Made by a program: the position numbers and the translations under genes. Positions 38,635 to 46,423 of a DNA stretch of 46,423 nt are shown here, piece after piece. The notes beneath the pieces were generated by a model, which had not been told where the DNA came from, searched no databases, and saw only the letters and a list, made by a program, of their open reading frames with translations. The stretch's first letter is position 1. The number at the start of each line of letters is the position of its first letter. The stretch comes from Acanthamoeba sp. SK_2022b (taxonomy: Eukaryota > Discosea > Longamoebia > Acanthamoebidae), in contig JANDJZ010000053.1 in NCBI GenBank assembly GCA_027943245.1, forward strand, positions 1-46,423, in the 5' to 3' direction.

Positions 38635-38916
38635 CTTCGACTACTTTTTTCGTATATGCAGTCTTCTGTCCTACTCGCTTGCCTCAAAGCTTTCTCTGCG
38701 CCTTTGCGAGAGAGCGGCTCTAGTACTCGGCCCAACGTCTCCCTTCGTCACCTGATACGAGTTGCCGTGCCGTGGTTTGCCGTTGTTGCCGTGGTGAGTT
38801 CTTGAGTGTCCTCAAAAATGACCGTTGGCTCTTATTAATGAAAAGAGAAGCCAAGAAAATCGCAAAGATATCAAACAATATATTTTTTAATAAATATATC
38901 AAAAAAGGAGGCGGCA
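38635..38916. promoter_or_regulatory. Divergent region between the disordered-protein and SRPBCC genes
   Basis: Two start codons face away from each other across 282 bases. The last 80 bases before the SRPBCC start are strikingly AT-rich (TATTTTTTAATAAATATATC), unlike surrounding DNA, and run to within about 30 bases of that ATG. Promoter function is inferred from position. Confidence 0.4.
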
Positions 38917-39744
38917 ATGTCGAGATGGGTTGTGGTGGGGGTGTTAGTGCTGGGGCTGGCCCTATACCCGTTGCTCCGATTTACAACAGTGTCTTATGAA
39001 GCTACAGCACTGATTAAGGCGCCAAGAGCCAAAGTCGCCGCCTTCCTCCTAGACCACACCCAATCGTCTCGCCTACAGCCCCTTGTGTACCCTCCCCCTT
39101 TTGTGCGCTCATTTGTTGAAGGAACGTGTAAATCAAATATATGATCAGTAATCTCAACAAATGAACTGTTCACACGAAGGGTTGAGACGAAGGTGCTGCG
39201 GGAGGAGGGGGACACGGTGGTCTATGACGTCACCGAGGCTCTCCCCGTGCTTGGCCACGTCGTCAACGTACGCGGCTCGCCTTTCTCGATAACCAGAGAT
39301 GCATACTGACGAACTCGCACCTGCTGGCGCGATCACAGAACACGGTGCAGGTGACCCGTACGTTCAAGGTGGGCAAGGGCTATCATCACATCGACTCGGA
39401 GGTGAGGGCCTACGGACTAGCGCAGTACCTCTTCTCGGCCAGGCACAGATTCACTCTCCAGGTCGGTGGCCAAGCAAGCGCCTGCACACTCGGCTCTGCG
39501 CGTTAGGCGCTCGCATCACAACGCATTCTGTCCTCACTTCATCTCTCTTCTTTGACGTCAGAGCGACGACCCGAACGAAGCGGCAGTGCACTTCTCCGAC
39601 AGGATGTGGGTGACGGCCCCTTACGTGTTGGTCGAGTACTACGTAGGCCCCACCGCGCGCGACGCCCACCAGGCGCTCGTGCGCATACTCAAGCAGATCA
39701 TGGAGGCAGAGCAGGACCGCGAAGACGAACTCGCCAGCCACTAG
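38917..39744 (+). CDS. Membrane-anchored SRPBCC (START/polyketide cyclase-like) protein
   Basis: SRPBCC folds bind lipids or other hydrophobic ligands in a deep cavity. The ATG at 38917 starts MSRWVVVGVLVLGLALYPLL, a single N-terminal membrane anchor or uncleaved signal. SYEATALIKAPRAKVAAFLL is the typical first strand and helix of the fold. Later exons read VETKVLREEGDTVVYDVTEA, LPVLGHVVN, TVQVTRTFKVGKGYHHIDSE and MWVTAPYVLVEYYVGPTARD. The long C-terminal helix closing the cavity is ALVRILKQIMEAEQDREDEL. Stop TAG is at 39742-39744. The total is about 210 residues across four or five exons; the first donor (between 39085 and 39130) is not certain. The gene sits 192 bases upstream of a BPI-like secreted gene, also a lipid-binding family, but no functional link is shown. 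Confidence 0.72.
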
Positions 39745-39936
39745 GGAGTGAGGGAGAAAGGAGTGAGGGACCACCAAGGCACGAGTACAATGTTGTCGAA
39801 ACCGTGGCGGAGGTCTCCACAGTGCTGTCGGAGTGTTCATTGGCTCATTTTCTCGTCGACAAGACGGAGTTGCACAGCCGCGTTTGTTATCTCTGCAAGT
39901 ACGAAAGGCAACCCACAACACATAGCCTGTCGGAGG

Positions 39937-42244
39937 ATGAGGTCAATCCTGTTGTTGGCGTTAGGTCTGTTCGCACTCTTGTCGGTGGCGTCGGCCGCTC
40001 AACCGGGCTTCAAGGTTACCCTCACGGAGAGGGGTGCGTCGCCCCACTCCCCTCCCCAGCCTTCCCCTCTTGCAGTCCTTCCAGCTTCTTTGCCGCAACA
40101 GACGATGATACGGCCCAACCACAATTCTCCGAATAAGTTAGTCTAACCTCCGCCATTGGCGGTCACGCCCAAAACAGGCTTGAACTACGCACGTGAAGTG
40201 GCGGTGGAGTACCTCGAGAAGAGGTTCGCCACGGTGCATGTGCCCGACGAAAGCGGCAGCGCGCATGCGCCCGTGGTGGGCAAGATCAAATGGGAGCTTA
40301 AGGACATTGTAATGTCGGGCCTCCGTCTGCCTCGCTCGGCGATTAGCATCTTGCCCGGCCGCGGCGTCTCCGTGTCCATGTAAGCCAAGCTCGAACCAAT
40401 CGTCTTCCCGTTAGCATTATGGCTTAACACTCGTTGTGGCTACACCTCACTCATGAATGTTGGCAACAGCGATCAAGCCGCGCTCGAGATCAAGATGAAC
40501 TTTCACTACAGGGAGCACCATTGGTAAGCGGCTTCTGCCGGTGGTTCACCACGCAACACTCAAGTCTAACTACCCTATACCCAATTGTCGTCACAGGCCG
40601 CACATCAAGGGACACGGCCACCTCGTGATCCGCGGCAGCGGCATCAACGTGCGGCCCCTCCACTAGATACGTGCTACTTGAGATGGTGTTCATAAATCGA
40701 TATGTGGTGTGGACTTCAGATTGCGGTTGACATTCACGTGGCCGAGAAGGACTCCAGACCAACCCTGGCGGTCATCTCGTCGCACTGCAGCATCGGCGAT
40801 CTCAGCATAAAGGAGCACGGCGGTCCCAGGTTCGCCTCTCTCTTCTCCACTCGTATTGATCAAACAAAGCAACTCTTTTGTGTTGGCCTCTTCTACACAC
40901 AACTCTTATATTTCACATCACATGAGCAGTTGGCTGTACAACTTCTTCCTCAAGGTGTTGCACAAGATGATCAAGAAGGCTGCCGAGAAGGCTGTGGCGT
41001 CCTCCATCGAGACACTGCTCAACCACGTGCGCGTTACCTCTATGCCTACCCAGTGTCACTGCATATTTAAAGCGATGAGTGATACGGACGGCGATAGGGA
41101 GGCAACGAAGCTCTGAGCACGGTTCCCCTGTCCGAGCGCTTCAGCAACTTTGCCGAGGTCGACTACTCGCTCGTGTCCGCGCCCACGTTCGGCCACAACT
41201 ACCTGACCATCAACGCCTTGGGCGAGTTCTTCTACCTGCCCCACAAAACCGTACGTTGCGCTGCCCCATGCTCTCTTCTTTCGTGGGTAGCCTCCGACTC
41301 TGACGCTCGTGATCCCCCCAAGTCCTCGCCGTTTGCCGCGCAGCCGATGCCGGATGAGGTCAACGGCGAGATGATGCAGATCATGCTGAGTGACTTCGTG
41401 CCCGACTCGGCCTCGTTCGTGTTCAGGGAGTCCGGCAAGATGACCCACATCCTCACCGACAAGGTTCGTTCCATCCCAACCATTCGCCTTCGCCCATCCC
41501 CGAACCAATGGCATGAACACTCGGCCGCAGTCTCATCCAATCCACGCCTCTCATTAGGAGCTGCCCAAGTGGGCACCCATCCGCCTCAACACCAACAGCT
41601 GGTCCCGTATCCTTTTGATGTTTCGTGTTGTGTCATGTCGTAGGTGGTGTCTTGCGTGGTGATGTGCGGTGAGGCGATTCCTTGACCACGGCTTTCAAAG
41701 ACCTGCTGCCCGAACTGACCAAGAAGTATCCGAACCTGGAGATGCAAGCGGAGCTCCACACGACATCGCCGCCCAAAGCCATCTTCTCGCACGAAGGCAT
41801 TCGCGCGTCGGGTCCTGGCCAAGTCGTCGTCTCCGTGCTGCCGCACGGTGGCGCCCCAGTGCCCGTCTTCGCCCTCAACATCGACCTTACCACCAGCGCC
41901 AAGGTGACCGTGAGAGATGGGCGTATCTACACTGAGCTGAGCTACCTCGAGTCGCCCGTCACTGTTGCGGTACCCTCACCGATTACAGCTCACTAATGGC
42001 AGAATATGCGCTCATAGGACATATGTGTGGCATGCAGTACTCGCACGTGGGCACGATTACTGTGAAGGAGATCGACCACATCATCAAAACTCTGTGCACG
42101 GACGCCATCGTGCCGTTCTTCAACTACTACCTCTCGCACGGCATCAACATCCCCACCATCAAGGGCGTGCATTTTGTTGAGCCGCACATCGCGTACGGCA
42201 AGGACTACATCGCCATCGCCACGGATATTGTCTATAAGTGGTGA
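39937..42244 (+). CDS. Secreted BPI/LBP/CETP-family lipid-binding protein
   Basis: Members bind lipopolysaccharide or lipids in two tandem boomerang domains; in an amoeba a role in dealing with engulfed bacteria is plausible but inferred. The ATG at 39937 starts a signal peptide (MRSILLLALGLFALLSVASA) followed by AQPGFKVTLTERGLNYAREV, the classic BPI N-terminus. The first domain includes KIKWELKDIVMSGLRLP, ISDQAALEIKMNFHYR, HLVIRGSGINV and SWLYNFFLKVLHKMIKKAAE. The second includes VDYSLVSAPTFGHNYLTINA with LGEFFYLPHK, MLSDFVPDSASFVFRESGKM, PIRLNT, IEVDLTTSAKV-like FALNIDLTTSAKVTV, TVKEIDHIIKTLCTDAIVPF and SHGINIPTIKGVHF. The stop TGA is at 42242-42244. Roughly ten introns are present. An AATAAA lies 18 bases past the stop. 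Domain order and length are normal for the family. Confidence 0.9.
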
Positions 42245-42261
42245 AAGGGCAAGCCATCAGC

Positions 42262-42267
42262 AATAAA
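42262..42267 (+). terminator. Candidate poly(A) signal AATAAA after BPI-like gene
   Basis: AATAAA lies 18 bases downstream of the stop codon. It is a sequence match only. Confidence 0.5.
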
Positions 42268-43876
42268 CTTACTCGTCTCGTGGCCATGTGAGGACGAGAC
42301 CCACACTGAAGCTACCCACACATAATCAGAACACTTCATCCAGGAATTCCAGACCTATGGCGTTCGCAAAGACACAAGCCTTCTACAGCTGATGACGCTA
42401 TGACCTGCTGGCCAGTTGCCGATTTGAGCAAGTTGAGATGCGGAACCGCCACGTCATGCTGACGCGGTGCCACCTATATATATATTTTATCATTTCTATT
42501 ATTATTTACAGGATATCGTGATTGGTCCGCAGCCGAGGGCACCCCTTTGAGGCCTCGGCTGCCTGTTGGGAACGTTGTCTATTAGCTGCGAATACACCCG
42601 AACTTGTCACACGAGACGTGACTGATTCTCTCCTTTCCTGTCGCCCTTATCTTGATCCTTTCCTCTTTCTTCACGAGTCACGCGAACTTGCGGGTTCACC
42701 GCATTACAAAGTGAATCGTGATGTTGAAGAAGAAGGAGAGTTTCTGCCCCGGCATTAGTTGTATCATTATTGTTATTATACTTATTACTAGAGCACGAAC
42801 CTCTAGCCTCCCCAAGCACCAGTAACGAGTCACTCAGTGTCGTTACGTTTTTGTTTCTTTTTTGCTTGTTGTTTTGTTTGTTTTTTTGCCATTGCAACGT
42901 TTTCACTGAACGCGTTACAACCCATAATCGCTGGCGAACAACCACCGCTATGTCCATATAAAATGCTTCAATCGTATCGTAAAGGAAGTGTGCATCGGGA
43001 GGGGAGGGAGTGTTCCTTCCACCGGAGTGTATACCTTGTGCAGGCTAGGCGGTATGTGTGACTGCCCCATAAACACAGCCCGTCTCTTTTGTTCTGAGGG
43101 AGGCCGTAAATCCCTAAGCCTTCCATATTGTTGCATGTGTAGTTGGCTGGCATTGAAGGTTGGTCTGAATGGTACCTTCACGCCCTTTTCTGGACTTTCA
43201 TTACACCTAGCCAGAGATGCTCAGAGAAAGCTGAGTTATTGAACTACAAAGCTCTTCTCCAGTCCTGGTACCCACAAAGTAGTACATCTCATATGGTCAA
43301 GCGGCTATCTTTTGGCTCACCACATCTTTTGGATGTACATCTGCTACCTTGCAACATTCCCAAAAACTGGATCGCAAAAAACCTTTGTGGTCCAAGTGAG
43401 GCACCTAATCGTAGAGCTAGCCGGATAACTACGATCGACAGTCCTTGTCGAACAAGTTCGCTCTGCGATTCAGCCAGCGCGTAATCCTCATCAAGTGCAA
43501 CTTGCCCACATTACGCCAATGCAGGCGTGCCGAGGGATGTGAAGAACGCTATCCTGGTCTTGTTGAGGAGTCCGCGAAAAGGGTCTGACAGAACCGCGCG
43601 GTGGAAACTGTAAAACTCGTGCGCAGGAAGCACGATCTGTGAGAATTCAGCCGTTGGTGGCCGCTACATGGCCCAGCTGGTGTGGCCGCCATCGAAGAAA
43701 GATCGCCCCCAAGGGCGGACTGGTATGCGGATACCGGTAGTTGCCACCACATTTGTTTGGCTGTTTTGGTTTGGTTGTGTGGCGCACATTCGTTAAACGA
43801 TCTTTAATGTATGGCTTTGGCTTAAAGACCTAATGGGTGGCTGGACAAGCAAGGAGGCCCGTTAGTACGGTTGCAA
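42268..43876. other. 1.6-kb stretch without a recognisable gene
   Basis: Composition is more AT-rich and patchy than elsewhere. It contains a short TA run (near 42473-42484), a perfect hairpin (42529-42562), T-rich DNA near 42850-42890 and a weak plus frame at 43143-43484 that ends in TAA but shows no family features. From 43490 to 43760 the DNA is mixed and compact, with no tRNA, rRNA or spliceosomal snRNA signature that I can recognise. It is the longest gene-free interval in the window. Confidence 0.5.
42529..42562. repeat. Perfect 10-bp inverted repeat (hairpin) in intergenic DNA
   Basis: GCAGCCGAGG (42529-42538) pairs exactly with CCTCGGCTGC (42553-42562) around a 14-base loop. It is GC-rich in an AT-rich setting. 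No T-run or known RNA motif follows, so its nature is open. Confidence 0.7.
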
Positions 43877-45241
43877 TTAAGCGAGGAAGGCGGTGGCGAG
43901 CTGCATCCACTCGATCTCCTCCTGTTCTTCGGACGCCAGCTTGACGCTCTTCTTCTGCCTCGCGATGAACTTGGCCGCCTTCTTCACCACCAGCTCCCAG
44001 TTGACCTTCTGATCGGCAAAGTGCTTGGCCAGGTAGGCCGCCACCACTGCCGTCGCCCACAACGACTCCACCTCCTTGTCCACTGTTTCACATCGTGTTA
44101 GTTGGCGTCATCATCCACCACCACTACGGGATTTGGTGGAATGGGGGGGGGGGAGAGGAGCGAATACCGGTGCGGAGCTTGGCCGAGGGGATGCCGCTGC
44201 GCAGCTTGTCGCCCGACAGGCCGACGATGGCCACGGCGTCGGTCCACTCCCAGCTGCCGCTGGCCTTCTGCTTCATGATGATCTCGCGCATCTGCGCCGG
44301 CGTGGGCGCCGACTTCTTCGTTTCCTGTTGCTGCAGTTGTTGCACCGGCCGGGCTTCCTCCTTCTCCTGCTTCATCTCCACCCTCTCTTCCTTCTTCTTC
44401 ATCTTCTTCTTCTTCTCCGTCTTGTCTTTGCTCACGCTCAGCAGCTTACACGACGGGGCGGCCAGGAAATCGGGCGACGCGGACTGCGACTGCCTCGACA
44501 GCACGGGACCGCTGAAGGAGCTGGACGAGCTGGAGGGAGCGCAGGGCAGCGCAGAGTAGGCGCTGGGCGACGGAGGCGGGAGGCAGCCGCCAGGCAACGG
44601 GCGCGGGGCGCATCCGCCGGGCGGGGGAGGTGGGGCGTAGGCCAGGGAAGCTGGAGGCGGGGGGCACGGGCTGTTGACGCTCACGGGGGAAGCCGCCATC
44701 TTCCTAGATCGCAATACGGCTCCGTCGGACGCCACCGAGGAGGAGCGCGCGAAGGAGAAAACGCCCCTCTTCATGGGAGCGCTGCTGGTGATCGGAGCAG
44801 GGGGCATTGCACCACAAAACTCTGCACGAACGGATGGCCCCGGCATCGCACGCACGCACGCACAGAGAGAGGAACAGAGAGACATGAGTGGGAAGAAATG
44901 GGTGTTTGTGGGGAGGGGGTGAGGTTCGTACGAACTGACGGACGGGTTGGCTGGAGGGCGGGCTTCTCGAAGGTGATGGGCATCTTGCGCACCTTCATCG
45001 TGCCCTCCGTGGCCTCGTCCCTCTCCTCCACCGCCACGAACGCCGTGTGCTTCGACAGCACACCGCTCGCCAGCGACACCCGCACCATCTCGCCCACCAC
45101 GTCCTTGCCCGCCTTCACCGCTCCCGAGCTCTCGTGCAAGTAGCTCCGCCCCTCCTCCAGGTCCCTGTCATTCCACACGACATTGTCGAATGTCCCCCAC
45201 CCCCCTTCAGTGAGTTGCTTGCTTGCTTGCTTGCTTGCTTG

Positions 45242-45301
<60 letters not shown>

Positions 45302-46423
45302 TGTGTGATGTGTGTGAGTATGTGAGTGTGTGGTGATGGTGATGATGATGCGCACTTGAGAAGGGTCCTCGCGGCCAGCTTGTTGAGCATTCCACCACCG
45401 GTGCCCGCTTTGGCCGTGATGTCAGCCTTCCGAGTGTCCACCTTCACCGTCACCTCGAACGGCTTCACCGCCGTCTTGGCCGACACCACCACCTCCACCT
45501 CGCCCACCGCGCTCGCCTTGGCCTTGTCCTCCACGAGACCGTACACCACGAGCCGCCCGCCGCAGAACAGAGGCGGCAGCCGGAAGGGCGCCGGCTTGAC
45601 GTGCTCGGCCCCCTCGCCCGTCCACTTCACCGTGATGTCGGTGAGGGCCGGCTGCATGGCGCGCCGCAGCTGTCGCATCACCTTCTCCTCCATGGCCTCG
45701 CCCGGCCTCACGAACTCGAAGAACCCCTCCTGTTGGCCAGCAGGTCCGAGAGTGAGTCAGGCCAGGCATTCGTGGATGGCAAGAAAGACAGACTTGATGG
45801 GGGGGGGGAGAGGGAGACGTACGCCGGCCTTGGCGAGACCGCGCACGAGCTCCTGCGAGGCGTCGTTGCCCACGCCGAACGTGAACACGCGCGTCGTGTC
45901 GGCGTGCTTGCGCACAAACGCCACGCACTCCTCCGTGTTGCCCACCTCGCCGTCGGTCAGGATGAACACCTGCCGCGGGTAGCCCTCCTTCGTCTTGGCC
46001 CGCAACACCTCCTCCAGCGGCCGCAGGATGTTGGTCCCGCCCAGGTTGGCGCTCATCTCCTTCACGTGCTTCGTCGCCAGCTCCAGATTCCTGTCGCACA
46101 CGCACCACATCAGGAGCCACGTCAGCACGCAGTGGCAGGTGGATGGAGGGTGTGGGATGGGAGTATGTGTGTACTTGTCGTTGTACTCGACGCTGCCCTC
46201 GCGGAACAGGTGCTGCGTGCTCGACCCGAAGCCGATGATGTTGAACATGGTGCCCTCGCCCAGACTGCGCAAGAAGATCTGCAGCGTGTCCTTGACCTGG
46301 TTCATGCGACTGCCCGACATGCTGCCCGATCGGTCGACGATGAAGATCATCTCGGTGTAGATGTCTTCGTCGTCGGCGAGCTCGAGCTTCGGGAACAGCG
46401 AGACCATGACGGTCTTGGCGCCC
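43877..46423 (-). CDS. VIT/von Willebrand A-domain protein (VWA5A/PARP4-like), 5' end outside window
   Basis: These proteins carry a VIT domain then a metal-binding vWA domain and act in cytosolic protein complexes; vault PARP4 and VWA5A are relatives. The visible part begins in the vWA domain: EMIFIVDRSGSMSGSRMNQV contains the MIDAS motif DxSxS, then FNIIGFGSSTQHLF, LGGTNILRPL (MIDAS Thr) and VFILTDGEVGN. A beta-rich segment follows (FRLPPLFCGGRLVVYGLV), then KHTAFVAVEERDEA. A Ser/Pro-rich linker with PPPPPGG and a charged KKKKMKKKEER block leads to a C-terminal helical module: GSWEWTDAVAIVGLSGDKLR and EVESLWATAVVAAYLAKHF with WELVVKKAAKFI, typical of the end of this family. The stop lies at 43877-43879. 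The VIT domain expected upstream lies off the right edge. At least five introns are present, one with (CA)n. Confidence 0.9.
45215..45310. repeat. Compound microsatellite (TTGC)n(TG)n in vWA-gene intron
   Basis: Six TTGC units (45215-45240) are followed by about 29 TG units (45243-45300) and degenerate TGTG. On the gene strand this is (CA)n followed by (GCAA)n, inside the intron after the exon ending LAARTLLK. Confidence 0.96.

Noticed and set aside
43490..43760. Compact intergenic stretch considered as a spliceosomal snRNA or 5S rRNA gene
   Set aside because: None of the conserved sequence boxes of U1, U2, U4, U5, U6 or 5S rRNA were found on either strand.

Overview
This window is nuclear DNA from a free-living amoeba-like eukaryote, most likely a GC-rich amoebozoan of the Acanthamoeba type (inference). 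Genes are packed tightly on both strands. Coding frames are GC-rich at third positions and are cut by many short GT-AG introns, mostly about 40 to 120 bases. The code is standard. The proteins are plainly eukaryotic: WDR33, AP-5 zeta, Integrator subunit 2, SKP1, a SET methyltransferase and DGAT2. No bacterial operons, CRISPR arrays, insertion sequences or intact transposons were seen. Exon joins were read by eye, so exact splice sites and several starts are provisional.

Layout from left to right. A WDR33/Pfs2-type polyadenylation factor (minus strand, 3' end cut by the window edge) diverges from a secreted trefoil-GH31 acid alpha-glucosidase. That gene converges on a DGAT2-family acyltransferase. 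After about 0.9 kb of odd-composition DNA comes a secreted three-module glycosidase (GH50-like clan-A barrel, EGF-like knot, GH16-like jelly roll), which converges on an NmrA-like reductase. From 13.4 to 15.2 kb lies a patch of gene fragments and lower-GC DNA. AP-5 zeta follows on the minus strand, head to head with a large chromatin-type protein (Cys motif, two chromodomain-like modules, an H15-like winged helix, acidic repeats). Integrator subunit 2 and a MYND-SET protein follow in the same direction.

The right part holds two identical tail-to-tail tRNA-Asn genes, a SKP1 gene with a shortened C-terminus, a very large disordered Ser/Pro- and Lys/Glu-rich protein with a (KE)21 tract, a membrane-anchored SRPBCC protein, a secreted BPI/LBP-like protein, about 1.6 kb without a recognisable gene, and a VIT/vWA-family protein running off the right edge.

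The genes do not form one pathway. Three functional themes recur: RNA 3'-end processing (WDR33, INTS2), chromatin (the chromodomain-H15 protein and MYND-SET), and the digestive or endolysosomal system of a phagotroph (GH31, the GH50-like enzyme, AP-5, BPI). The best candidates for something undescribed are the chromodomain/H15 architecture, the MYND-SET protein with a possible RAMA-like segment, and the GH50-EGF-GH16 fusion. Introns also carry many (CA)n and pentanucleotide microsatellites, some directly beside splice sites.
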